This document shows, piece after piece, positions 46,341 to 56,700 of a stretch of DNA of 64,000 nucleotides. The position numbers and the translations under genes are program-made. Every line of letters begins with the position of its first letter. Position 1 is the first letter of the stretch. Under the pieces are notes generated by a model. It had not been told where the DNA came from. It ran no database searches and saw only the letters and a list, made by a program, of their open reading frames with translations. This stretch comes from Closterium sp. Naga37s-1 (lineage: Eukaryota > Streptophyta > Zygnematophyceae > Desmidiales > Closteriaceae): assembly GCA_947471745.1 (NCBI GenBank), contig CANJKZ010001112.1, forward strand, positions 906,001 through 970,000, written 5' to 3'.

Positions 46341-46486
46341 GCTCTGATACCATGTTAAAATCTAGCAGCAGGAGTGATTGAACTATGAAAGAGTTGGGTA
46401 CAAATATGAAACCCTAAAGTGGGCTATACCCCATATTGGCTACCCCACTACAGCCTAAACATAAATAGCAGATATAACATTTGACA
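46341..46486 (-). repeat. 5' LTR (46353-46486) and primer-binding site of copia A4
   Basis: The 134-bp LTR runs, in element sense, from TGTCAAATGTTATATC to GATTTTAACA, similar in layout to the A1 LTR. Directly inside it, 46352-46341 reads TGGTATCAGAGC, the canonical initiator tRNA-Met site. No matching 3' LTR exists, because the element is cut at 43988. Confidence 0.85.
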
Positions 46487-46931
46487 GTTTAATAGTGACG
46501 TTTTCCACCTCCCTTGTTGCTTTACCGTATACCTTACAGTTGCATCAGAGTGTATAGTTTTTGTTGGGAAAGTGACGGAAAAGTCACTTCGCAAGTGACT
46601 TGAGCTACAACTGTTTTTTACTAAGACTTTTTTTTTTTGCGAGCGGAATGCAACGGAAAAGTTACAGGGCGGTACCTTTTCAGTTGATATTCGCCCTTCC
46701 CTTTTCCGCGATGTAGGAGGGTCTAGCTGAAACACAAACCGCGAGCAAGTGGGCTGCTATTTGTGAGTTCTCTAGGTGAGGGAGCCAGGGTGCTACAGCC
46801 CGGAGGGAAGCGAGGCGTTGCTTAACCTGCTAGGTAACATAATCTGGCTTCCCTATTGGAACCCATGGAACTGCCATGCCGCTTTCTTGCATGCTGATGC
46901 CGGGAGGGGGCTGGAGCGTCTCTGGCCAGCC
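46487..46931. other. Interval without recognised genes
   Basis: AT-rich to mixed sequence between the A4 LTR and RT fragment L3. It has a T-run at about 46627. Nothing recognisable. Confidence 0.4.
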
Positions 46932-47177
46932 CTATGGTGCCCAAGCTTGGCACTTAGCTGGCTGGTCAGTGAGGCCTAGGGAGCTGAAATTCTGCTGCAA
47001 GGTGGTAAATGCTGCAACTAGGCGGTGGGGAGGGCCAAGAACGTAAGTGTCGTCGGCATAAGACATGCAAAGAACGCCGGGGTATGTAGCACGAAGAGGC
47101 CGAATGGCTAGTTGCTGCGTGAGTGCGTACAAGAAGGGTCCGCATGGATCCCCTTGACGCACACCGCTTTCGAACAT
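46932..47177 (-). pseudogene. Non-LTR retrotransposon RT fragment L3
   Basis: 82 codons with the signature GVRQGDPCGPFLYALTQQLA and the intact active site SYADDTYVLGPP, followed by LGLTDQPAKCQAW. This is the RVT_1 palm of the same LINE class as L1 and L2. It is truncated on both sides. It is the only one of the three copies with both catalytic Asp residues. Confidence 0.8.
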
Positions 47178-47966
47178 CAGCTGCCGTACGGTTTAGAAAC
47201 GGAAAGACGTTCAAACGGAATGGAATCTTCCAAACAAAAAAAAGAATAGACGGCCCAAAAACTTAGCAAGCCCTGAGAGTGGCTCTCCGCAGGTGCCATG
47301 TGTTGGCACCACATTCCAACCTTCAAGTGCAACTGAAATTGTTACACGCGATGCATTCGCTACGCAAAATGTAGCGATACGAGGTTCAGTGTAATTTAGA
47401 TTGCTGTAAATCAGTTTGCTTAGTGACATGTCTCGTAGTGAAAATCATTGTTTCTTGTATGTGGTGCAATCGATCCAGAAGATCCAGAGAACTCCAATCC
47501 TTGATTCCAAGAGCACTGCCTAGCACGATAATGCTCATATCTCCTTCATTTCTTAGGTGAATCGCGTATTCTGCGGCTTGTTGGAAAGCCAACAGAGTGC
47601 TCTACCGATTGGTACATTTCCTGGTTCTTTCCAACCAGATTACAAACCTCTACAACAGAAAATATACTCCTAGCTGGATTGCAGTCTGTGCTTTCTATCT
47701 ATGCAAAAAAGACCAGAAGGGCGAGCAGGGAGATGATCCCATTCATTACGGGAGAGGGTGTTGCAATGAAACCTATCATAAAAGAAAGAAATGAGAAATG
47801 CAATGGAGATAAATAAGGGCTCAACTCCAGACAATGACAAACACTCTTCCCCAAGCGTTGCAATAAACTTGTCATATGAGAAACAAAATGAATTGTTTCA
47901 TATTTTGACAAGACCAATCTCGTCAAAAATTGAAATGCAAACAGAATAAAGCAGGGGACTTCTCAC
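47178..47966. other. Interval, possibly intronic
   Basis: A short open minus-strand frame at 47386-47592 (QQAAEYAIHLRNEGDMSIIV) has protein-like composition and could be a further exon of the gene at 47967-48345, but no convincing acceptor was found. The rest is non-coding. Confidence 0.35.
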
Positions 47967-48345
47967 CAGCAGGCTTGGGTGGAGGAGGAGCTGGAGTTGC
48001 CAACGCCAGTGGGGTGATTGTGCCGTTTGGCAACACGGCAAATCCGGGAACGTGGAACCCTCCACCGAATGTGTTGAACCCAGCGATCGGCAATCCGTCT
48101 TTCACAGGTTTCCCATCAGAGCTAACGATCGACCCATTGGGAAAAAAGCTGGAGCCGCCGATCGTTACAGAGCCGTTTGAATTTTTGGATGGAATTGGTG
48201 AATTGACGACTTGGCTGTCGCTGGTGACATACGTGCCGCTTGAATAGTACTTGGTGGTACCAATAGTCACACTCCCGTCAGGGTTTGCAGTGACGGTGAC
48301 GCCGCCAGAATCAGCATTGAACGCGGGGGGAGTGACACCGTCAGA
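47967..48345 (-). CDS. Exon of an unknown beta-repeat-like protein, truncated
   Basis: Open for about 126 residues. It shows a repeated pattern: PDGSVTIGTTKYYSSGTYVT and then SNGSVTIGGSSFFPNGSIVS, each followed by SD..PV/VVN. Then come a Gly-rich segment, VLPNGTITPL and a Pro-rich end. It finishes at a good splice donor (GTGAGA at 47966-47961). The upstream side is cut by copia A5. The alternating Gly/Ser/Thr/Val pattern suggests a secreted or cell-surface beta-rich repeat protein. No family is recognised, and it could be a host gene broken by A5. Confidence 0.45.
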
Positions 48346-49310
48346 CCGCCAGAGGGGCCCGAGTACACGAACAATGGGTCACCCGCTGACCTCCAAGAGT
48401 GAACTGGTCAACCCACGCATCCTGAAGGTCAGCTCCACTCACCAAGTTTGTGGAGAACGAGGGGAAGTGGAGGCCAGACAGAGAGCCAGACGGGACCGCC
48501 GGACACGGCAGAACTGTGGAGGAGTGTGCAAGGACCGGACCCCCAGAGGGGTCAGCCAAAGAGACTGCCACTTGCCGACTGAGCGGCGAGAGTGTGGTGC
48601 AGTCGCGAAAGAAGGAGCGGGAAGCACCCGAGTCAAGGGTGAAAGTGTGCAAGGCCGCAGCAGGTGCAGTACCAGAGAGAGCAGACGCACCAGCACCTGG
48701 AGCAGTGGACTCACTAGCGCCTAGAGCAGCAGCCTCACCAGCACCTGGAGCAGGAGACGCACCAGCACCTAGAGCAGCAGCCTCACCAGCACCTAGAGCA
48801 GCAGACTCTATACCTGGGTCAGGCGGCACACACAGGTAACAGGCACCCTCAGCACTAGCAGGCAATGCATACATGGCAGTGAGGATAGCATCATAGTGAA
48901 GAGCAAAGATATCTACCCTCTGCCTAAGCAGCTCCAGCCAGAAGGGGAGCTCAGCGTCGTCACCAAACTCTGTACGCCAGGCGTCGCTCAGACTGGCGAA
49001 GCAGCGGGACTCTGTGTGACCAACCGTCCCGCAAGGCTGACCAGCCCGAGCACCAGTGTGAATGACGTACGGGCAGCGAGCAGTACTCCGTGACCCTCTA
49101 CTCTGAGCATACCACTCACGAAGCTGCTGGGGCGAAAGGACCGCGCGCAGCCGCTGCTGCAGCTGCACCTGGTCACTACAAGGGCTTCCGAACGACCCGC
49201 CCCACGGCGACTCCCACCACGGCCACCCCTACAACCCCAACTAGCGTACCACTCACGAAGCTGCTGGGGTGTGAGGGACTCACGCGGACGTCGCTGGAGC
49301 TGCATCTGGC
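48346..49310 (-). pseudogene. Copia A5 gag C-terminus and protease, truncated
   Basis: Same region as A4: LREWYAQSRGS, zinc module (CPYVIHTGARAGQPCG..H..RC), YDAILTAMYALPAS, ALGAGEAA repeats and protease DSGASRSFF. The A-type sequence ends in RVTHCSCTR near 48350, where an unrelated exon begins. The segment coding LTPQQLREWYA is present three times between about 49110 and 49510, separated by trinucleotide tracts. The gag N-terminus is missing. Confidence 0.8.
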
Positions 49311-49317
49311 CACCGCC

Positions 49318-49610
49318 AGGAGCAGCAGTAGCAGTAGTAGCCGCAGTAGCAGCAGTAACAGCAGTAGCAGCAATAGGAGCAGTAGCAGCAGTAGTAGCAG
49401 TAGCAGCAGTAACAGTAGTAGCAGCAGTAGCAGCAGTAGCAGCGCGGCCACCCCTACAACCCCAACTAGCGTACCACTCACGAAGCTGCTGGGGCGTGAG
49501 GGACTCACGCGGATGTCGCTGGAGCTACATCTGGCCACCGCCAAGAGCAGCAGTAGCAGTAGTAGCAGTAGCAGCAGCAGTAGTAGCAAAAACAGCAGTA
49601 GCAGCACGGG
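49318..49610. repeat. AGC/AGT trinucleotide tracts with duplicated LREWYA segment
   Basis: Long runs of agcagt, agtagc and similar triplets at 49318-49445 and 49540-49610, separated by a repeated about 100-bp segment ('gtaccactcacgaagctgct' to 'gagctgcatctggccaccgc'). The triplet tract plus segment looks tandemly duplicated. A shorter version is in A4 at about 44840-44960. Confidence 0.85.
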
Positions 49611-49849
49611 CAGGACTGTGTGGCTCAATAGAGCAGCGCTGCACAGCCCGGCAGCACGACACGGCTCGGCTCGGCGGCTCGGCGCCGCTGAGCGGCTCGG
49701 CTCAGCTGGGCGGCACGGCTCGGCTGGCAGGCAGGCGCGGCAGGCAGGCCGGCGCGGCAGCGCGCTAGTAAGGCAGGCGGGTGGGAAGCGCGGGTAGGGC
49801 AAGTGCTCACCAGTGGTGGGAAGGGTAGTCGCTCGCCGGGCGAGCAGGG

Positions 49850-50560
49850 TAGGTGCACGACGGCGGCGACGGCGGTGCCGCGTCAGCTGCAGGGCGGGGC
49901 CGCGACAGCGGCAGGGGACTCCGCGGCAGCTGCGGCAGGGCGGGGCCGCGACGGCGGCAGGGGGCTCCGCGGCAGCTGCTGCAGGGCGGGGCCGCGACTG
50001 CTGCAGGCGGCTCCGCGGCAGCTGCTGTAGGGCGGGGCCGTGACGGCGGCAGGGGGGCTCCGCGGCAGCTGCTGCAGGGCGGGGCCGCGACTGTTGCAGG
50101 GGGCTCCGAGGCAACTGCTGCAGGGGGGGGCACCGCGACGAGCAGGGGCGACGCCCCGGGGGCGCCGCGACGAGCAGGGACGGCGCCCAAGGGGCGCCGC
50201 GACGAGCAGGGGCGACGTCCCGGGGGCGCCGCGACGAGCAGGGACGGCGCCCAGGAGGGCGCCGCGACGAGCAGGGGCGACGCCCCGGGGGCGCCGCGAC
50301 GAGCAGGAACGGCACCTAGGGGGCGTCGCGACGAGCAGGGGCGACGCCCCGGGGGCGCCACGACGAGCAGGGACGGCGCCCAGGGGGCGCCGCGACGAGC
50401 AGGGGCGACGCCCCGGGGGCGCCGCGACGAGCAGGGATGGCGCCCAGGGGGCACCGCGACGAGCAGGGACGGCGCCCAGGGGGCGCCGCGACACGCGCGG
50501 CTCGGAAGGGCGGTGCGCGGGCTGCAGAGGCAGCGCCTACGGGCTGCAGGGGCGACACGC
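49850..50560. repeat. GC-rich tandem arrays in the A5 leader
   Basis: Two arrays: 'cggcagctgctgcagggcgg' with about 66-bp higher-order spacing (49870-50120), and a ~33-bp array built on 'gcgacgagcaggggcgacg' and 'ccgggggcgcc' (50130-50500). They sit where a copia A leader would be, but no A-type LTR follows on the right. Confidence 0.8.
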
Positions 50561-50639
50561 GGCTTGGCCGGGTGGCGCGCGGGCTGTAGAGGCAGCGCCG
50601 ACGGGCTGTAGGGGCAGGCACGGCTGCAAGGGCACACAA

Positions 50640-51259
50640 ACAACTTTTGTATGCTTGACCGATCAATGTTTATTGGATGGGTACTAGCGGGAACCAGATT
50701 TTGACGGCTATTTTTTTGTACTGTAGATTACAACACAAGAATTTCCTTTCCAGTCCTTTTTCCGCTTCACCCAAAAGCGGAATCGAGCTGGCTCGGGCCA
50801 GCAACTAGGTCCTGGATTGAAGGGTATTAAGTCCAAGTGACAACGCAAAAACAAACTCGGAAATATCACACAAAAACTGGATATGATTTGTCACATGCTA
50901 TATTTTCTTCTAAATGGAGGGGGGAGAGGGAATGCTTCCGAAAGTTGTGGGCTTGATGCTGCCATTGTGTAGCGCCATACAGTACTAATGCTCAAGGGGT
51001 ACCCCAAAACAGCGAGCGAGATACACTACAGGTTGGCAACATTCCAGCGCTGTGCGACGTTTCGCCTCGGTGAACCGTCGTCACGTCACGTCGGTTGGGG
51101 CAACACAATGCGGCCATTATCTCCGATACTCAGATTTTGCCTGAGCGCGTTCTCAACACAATGTGTTGCGATGCGGTGTCGCGCTGCACGTAAGCGGTGG
51201 TACACGAATCAAAAATCACCTTCGCATGTGAAATTCGCACGATTGATTACTGTGGGTGG
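50640..51259. other. Interval without recognised genes
   Basis: Unique-looking, moderately AT-rich sequence between the A5 arrays and the 1.4-kb LTR element. I see no gene, RNA or LTR end here. Confidence 0.4.
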
Positions 51260-52698
51260 TGTCAGAATTACATTATTATAACTGCATGTAGATCTAGCAG
51301 TAGTGTAGTTATCATATTTTTCTTGTTTGGTGGTTTACCCCTTTTCCTCCCCTATTTGTACCCTTGACTCTATAGTGAAACCCCCCTTCTTCTTGCACTA
51401 AACTCTCTCGACACCCTTCCTCTCAATCCTTGCCATGGCTCCTAAAGCCACCACCTAAGTCCTCCTTTTGACATGGTAACAGAGCGGGTTCCTTCCTGGA
51501 ACCTTCCAATATTTTCAAGGATCATGGGCCCACCCGTCGCGCAGCCCGTCATGCGCCCCGCGGGTCCCCCGAATCGCCCCGTGGCGCCCTTCCGTTTCGT
51601 CGCCCCGCGGCCCCCCGTTTCGTCGCCCCGCGGCCCCCGTTTCGTCGCCCCGCGGCCCCCCGTTTCGTCGCCCCGCGGCCCCCCGTTTCGTCGCCCCGCG
51701 GCCCCCCGTTTCGTCGCCCCACGGCCCCCGTTTCGGCGACCCGCCGCCCCCGGTCGCCTCGCCAGCGCCTACACGGACGCCAGGGACGAGCGTCGCTGCA
51801 GGCGCCCGCTACCAACGACCAGCGCCCGCCGCGGACACGGGCGACGAGCGCCAGCGCCAGCGCCTGCGTCAACTGCGGGCACCAGCGCCTCCGCCAGCGT
51901 GAGCAGCTCCGTACCCCGCCCCTTCCCTTCCCTTCCGCGGCTTCTACCGCGGAGGGGGGGGAGGGCGACGTGGGGGTGGCGGGTGTGAGCCGCGGCTTCT
52001 ACCGCGGAGGGGGGGGAGGGCGACGTGGGGGTGGCGGGTGTGAGCATCCTGCAGCCCGTCCCTCCCCTCCCTCTTCCTCTCTCCCTGCAGCAGTCGTTGC
52101 TGGGGGGGGGGGGGGGAAGAGAGGTTAAGGGGGGAGATGAGGGGGTGGCGGGTGTGAACCCCCAGCAACCGCCACTGCTACTGTGGCACCCACTTCTGCA
52201 GCCCCTGACGCCACTCTCTCTTCGTTCGTCTTTCTTTGTTGTTGAGCTGCAGGCGTTGCCGTTGAGCCCTGCGTTGCCGCCACCCTTTCTAGCCGCACGC
52301 ACCTGCTCTCCAGGCTACCTGCGCCACGTGCACCTTCTCTTTGTTTCTTTCTTGCCTCAGGGCTTACTGCAGCTGTCTCTGCCACTACTGCATTGGTTGT
52401 CATTGCTCTTGCGTGCTGTTGCTTTGAGTACACCTGCAGGTTGTGTTTTGCACTTTGCTATTCCTGCATGCAGTTAAGGGGGGATGTCAGAATTACATTA
52501 TTATAACTGCATGTAGATCTAGCAGTAGTGTAGCTATCATATTTTTCTTGTTTGGTGGTTTACCCCTTTTCCTCCCCTATTTGTACCCTTGACTCTATAG
52601 TGAAACCCCCCTTCTTCTTGCACTAAACTCTCTCGACACCCTTCCTCTCAATCCTTGCCATGGCTCCTAAAGCCACCACCTAAGTCCTCCTTTTGACA
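51260..52698 (+). mobile_element. Non-autonomous 1.4-kb LTR retrotransposon (TRIM/LARD type)
   Basis: Two 214-bp LTRs (51260-51473 and 52485-52698) begin TGTCAGAATTAC and end CCTTTTGACA. I count a single difference between them (T/C in 'gtagYtatc'). The 5' LTR is followed at once by TGGTAACAGAGC (51474-51485), an initiator tRNA-Met-type primer site. The 3' LTR is preceded by the purine tract AAGGGGGGA. The 1011-bp interior encodes no gag or pol; it has 'cgtcgccccgcggcccccg' repeats (51595-51760) and a 54-bp tandem duplication (51936-52044). Flanking 5-mers GGTGG and AGTCG do not match, so no target-site duplication is visible. Confidence 0.9.
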
Positions 52699-52817
52699 AG
52701 TCGCATGTATCAACACGATGCAACATGCACACGTGCAAAATGAATTACCTTCTGTTACACATGGTCCGCGTTATTTTCACACACTCCAATTTCACACCCC
52801 TGTGTATTCGTTCCTGA

Positions 52818-53266
52818 TGTTGCGATCAGAAGTTGATCGTGGCCTAGGATCTACTCAGGAAGGTTCGCACGCAGAGAAGTGATGTTGGTGGGCCCTTGAC
52901 CTCAATAGCAGAGTGAATGTAAAATGCTTCGAGATGAAATAAAACATGCAAATACAGCAAATATAAATATGAGTACAGGGGAGATGAAACGACCTAGCTA
53001 GCCATGTACTCTAAGGGGTACATTCCCTTATTCAAATACATTCCCAACCGTGCGGCGCGAACAGTTACGAAACTGTTCCCGCCGAAACCATCCTGCCTGC
53101 AGCTGCCTGATGCTGTTTGCTCCGACGGTTCAGATGCGTCCCAACTGTCTGACGCTTCGAGTCGTTTCCAACCGTCTAATGCTTCGCGTTCATTCGCGAT
53201 ACTGCGTGCTTCTCTTTGCTGCGGTGAGGAGTGCACAGTAATATTCAAGTATTACTATTCGTAACA
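52818..53266 (-). repeat. 3' LTR of copia E
   Basis: 449 bp with TG..CA termini. Open frames inside it on both strands are present identically in the other LTR and are not genes. On the element's internal side it is followed by 'ccccccttcactcctgg', the complement of the polypurine tract. Confidence 0.9.
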
Positions 53267-53273
53267 CCCCCCT

Positions 53274-56200
53274 TCACTCCTGGCCGTAGCTCGACTTGAC
53301 CTGTTTGACCACGCCGCTGAGTTCGGAGCAGTGCTGGTACTGCTGGCGTGGCAGTCGCTTCGTGAGGAAGTCTGCTGCCATGTCACCGGTCGGGGAGTAG
53401 GTCAAGTTGACCTTGCCCTTGTCCACCTCATCCTTCACGAAGAAGTACCGCAGCGCAATGTGCTTGGTGCGGTTGACGAAACCAGGTTTGTTCGCGATGC
53501 GAATCGCGCTCTGGTTGTCGCAGTGCAGGCGAAAGTTCGTTGAGGCCGGAATTTTTGCTTCCTGCAGCAGTTCCTGAAGGTAGAGACCTTCGCGAACAGC
53601 TGCTGTTGCTGCGATAAATTCAGCTTCCGCCGATGACAGGGCAACCAACTCCTGCTTCTGAGATGGGGCCGTTGGGCTCGAGGCGGAAGAGGAACCCTGT
53701 CCTGGACCGTCTATTGTCAGTGTCAGCGGCGTGATCGGCATCCACGTAGCCGACGAGACTGAAGGATGTGGTTGGGATGGTGGAATAACTGAGCCCGACA
53801 TTGGGCGTGGAGATGAAGAATTGAAGGGCTCGCTGAAGATCTGAGAGATTCTCAGCCGTTGGTTTGCGTGAGTACTGAGCCAACTGGCTCGCAATGTAGG
53901 AGAGGTCGGGCCTGCAGGTAACAGATGCGAAAAGCAGGCATCCCAACTGCTGCTGGTAAGTGTGAAGCCCAGCAGGGGACAGGGCTTTGTTGTCAGGCTT
54001 GTGGTTGGGTCCTGGAGTGCGGTAAGGGGTGGAGAGTGGTGCAGGCGCAATGTTGAAGCGCTTGCTAAGCTCCTCCGCATACTTCGCTGCTGAGAGATGA
54101 ATGGCTTCCGGCGAGTAGGTGATGTTGAGTCCGAGAAACTGCTTCACGTCGTGATTGCAGGTGATGTCGACGCGCCCTGCGAGGCTTCTCTCAAACTGCT
54201 CGAGCAGTTCGTTGCTTGAGCCTGTGTAGAGAAGGTCGTCGACGTAGACCGTGATGAGAATGTATTCGCCGCGGAAATCGCGGCGATACATTCCAGGATC
54301 GTGAGGCAGCTGCTTGAACCCGATTTCAAGCAGTATGTTGTGCAGATACTGCTGCCAGAGTCTCGGTGCCTGTTTGATCCCATAGAGGGACTTGCGTAGC
54401 TGACAGACGCGTGGGTCTCCATCGCCGTAAGTGTGTGGCTGTTCCACGTAGATCACGGCGTCCACTAATGCGTACAGGAACGCATTCTTCACATCCATCT
54501 GCCGGAGTGGTAGGTGTCGTGCGGCTGCGATGGCGAGGAGAATTCTGACGGACGTGTGACGGCTGACCGGTGCAAATGTCTGGTCAAAATCAATCCCGTG
54601 CCTTTGATCGTAGCCGCGTACCACCCAGCGTGCCTTGAATCGCTCAATCCTTCCGTCGGCTCCTGTCTTCACTCGGAAGACCCATTTGCCGGAGAGAATC
54701 CTTCTCCCCTTTACTGCTGCACGGTCGACGAGCACCCAGGTGTCGCGCGACTCGAGTGACCGGATTTCCGCATCCATTGCTTCGCGCCACTCCTTGCTGT
54801 GTGGGCCTGTGAGAGCTTGCCGTGGGTTCTTAGGTTCGATGATGCGTGGAGCAGTGGAGATGGCAGCGTGTAGTCCAAGTAGCTGGAGTCCGGTGACAGT
54901 GCTGTCGTGGCGATGTTGAGTGACGACTTCCTGCACGTCGTCATCATCGCTTTCTGGTTCAGGCGGTGCTGGCGGTGCTGTGTCTCCGCCGCTTCTGCTT
55001 CCTCCTACTGCGCCTCCTCCTGTTGCGCCTGTTCCTCCTTCACCTGAATCATCGTCGTCGTCGTCGCGGCGATCGCCCCTTGTGAACTCGCCTCTGGGAT
55101 CCTGCTCCAGAATTGCTGCTGCTGCTTCGTCCTCAGGTGAGGCGTAGCTGTGGCCCTCGTTGGCGTAGACGCGGTTTGCATTCGTCTGCTCGTCGTCACG
55201 AAATTGTTGCAGAAACAGTCGCTCGTAGAAGATGACATCGCGCGCATTCTTGATTTTTTGGCTTAGGAGATCCAGGATGATCCACGCCTTGTGTTCGTGG
55301 CTGATACCGAGATGGATTCCCCAGCGCGCGCGGCTTTTGAACTTCCCTATGGTTGATGTTGGTGGTCGGTATTGAACCATGCAGCCCCAGACGCGGAGCA
55401 TGGAGGTGTCCCCCTTTCTTCCCGTCCATTTCACGTGCGGCGAGGAGTTCCCGGTGATTGCGGTGGTTGACAGCAGGTTGTGCACCCGCACGGCGTGGTG
55501 CATCGCGTAGGTCCAGTAGATCGGCGGGAGCTTTGCCTGCCGCATTAGTGCCCGTACCTTCGTCATGAGGGTGCGATTCGTGCGCTCCGCTACGCCCTGC
55601 TGCTGGTGCGCGTAGGGGAGAGAGATGTGATGCTCGATCCCCTTTTGCGCGAGGTAATCCTGCAGTTCCTTGCTCCTGAACTCCGCCGCACCATCGGACT
55701 GCCAGATCTTCAATTTCTCCCCAGATTGCCGCTGCGCGTGCGCCAGCCACAGACGGAATGCTTCGTAGGCTCTGCTGCGCGCTTCCACATTTACGACCCA
55801 CACGTGGCGCGTTCCGGCGTCGACGAAGGTGAGTGTGTAGAGTTCGTCGTTGATGCCGCAGTGTCCTACGTTGAGAAAGTCACTGTAAACCTTCTCAAGC
55901 TTGGCGTAGCGATTGGTTCCTGGCTCGAGTAGGGGGAAGGGCTGGTGACTCAGCGCAGCTTCGGGGCAGACAGTGCAGCTGCGCGGGTGAGTCCCTCCTC
56001 TCACTTCGGAGCCGTCAGGGCACAACAACGCGCCAGGTGCAAAGACGCCGGCTTCGATGCAGTTCTTCAGGGTCACGCGCGAAGGGTGACCTAGGCGTTG
56101 ATGCCAGATGGCGTCGTCGGCGCGGAATCCAGATGTGCGCATGTAGCGCTCCAGTGCGGCTGCGGGGTCTTCGTCAGGTACCGGTGCAGGTGTAGGCGCT

Positions 56201-56700
56201 GCTCCCTCGTTCTCTTCTTCTTCCTCGTTCGCCGTCGTTAGCATGAGGGCGAGAAATTCTCTGTCGCGGATGATGGAGTAGGGGATGTTGGTTCCGGGGA
56301 TCGTGCCAAGTACGAACGCCGGTTCGCGTGGTTCAGGGGCAGGTCCGTAGACAGTGCGTCGCGGGGTGAGTGGTTCACTTCCCCAGTCAATGGTGTCCCA
56401 GGGGTCACTACCTGAAGGGATGTCAGGCGGTGGTGGTCCTAGCGCAGGGCGGCGCGGAGGTCGTCCGAGAGGAACAACGGGAGGTTCGACCTCAGCATGC
56501 GCAGGTTCTTCTTCCTCTTCCCCCCTTTGATCCTCGCGGAAAGCTCCCCAGCCGCTCGTTTCGCCGCCTTGTGCGGCGCCCCATCCGCCGATGTATGCGC
56601 CTGTTGCTGCACCCCATCCGCCGGTTGCGACGCCCCAGCCGCTGGTGTCGCTCGTTCCCCAACCGCCGGCGCTCCCCCACCCCCTTCATTGGAGGCGCTT
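53274..56700 (-). pseudogene. Copia E linker, integrase, RT and RNase H
   Basis: One frame is open from about 56700 to 53620. It contains a Gly-Trp-rich segment (GWG six times, 56548-56679), an acidic/Pro-rich linker and the pre-integrase finger (HQRLGH..C..CTVC). Integrase follows with YSDFLN, WQSDGAAEF and QQGVAERTNR, then an acidic region and reverse transcriptase with VYVDDLLYTGS. A frame change near 53650-53670 moves RNase H into the next frame (KQELVALSSAEAEF, HCDNQSAIRIANK, stop at 53274). A second frame change near 56690, in a G-run, separates this frame from the protease frame. Active-site residues of integrase and reverse transcriptase are intact. Confidence 0.88.
56548..56679 (-). 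other. GW/WG repeat segment in the copia E linker
   Basis: Six Trp codons at 56677-56679, 56659-56661, 56635-56637, 56614-56616, 56581-56583 and 56548-56550. All lie in the pol frame and all in the context Gly-Trp-Gly, separated by 5-10 small or polar residues. In the gag-protease frame the same DNA reads as an ordinary Ala/Arg/Gly-rich stretch, so the pattern belongs to the pol frame. Such arrays are known as Argonaute hooks in other proteins; that role here is inference. Confidence 0.65.

Noticed and set aside
49176-50687. Ser- or Leu-homopolymer and RRGAP-repeat proteins
   Set aside because: Products of AGC/AGT triplets and the 33-bp GC array; all frames on both strands are open.
51473-51988. 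Arg/Pro-rich 171-residue protein in the 1.4-kb LTR element
   Set aside because: It starts inside the LTR/primer site and translates a short GC tandem repeat. No gag or pol motif.
53004-53264. 86-residue frame repeated at 59757-60017
   Set aside because: Both copies are the same part of the two copia E LTRs. LTR sequence, not a duplicated gene.
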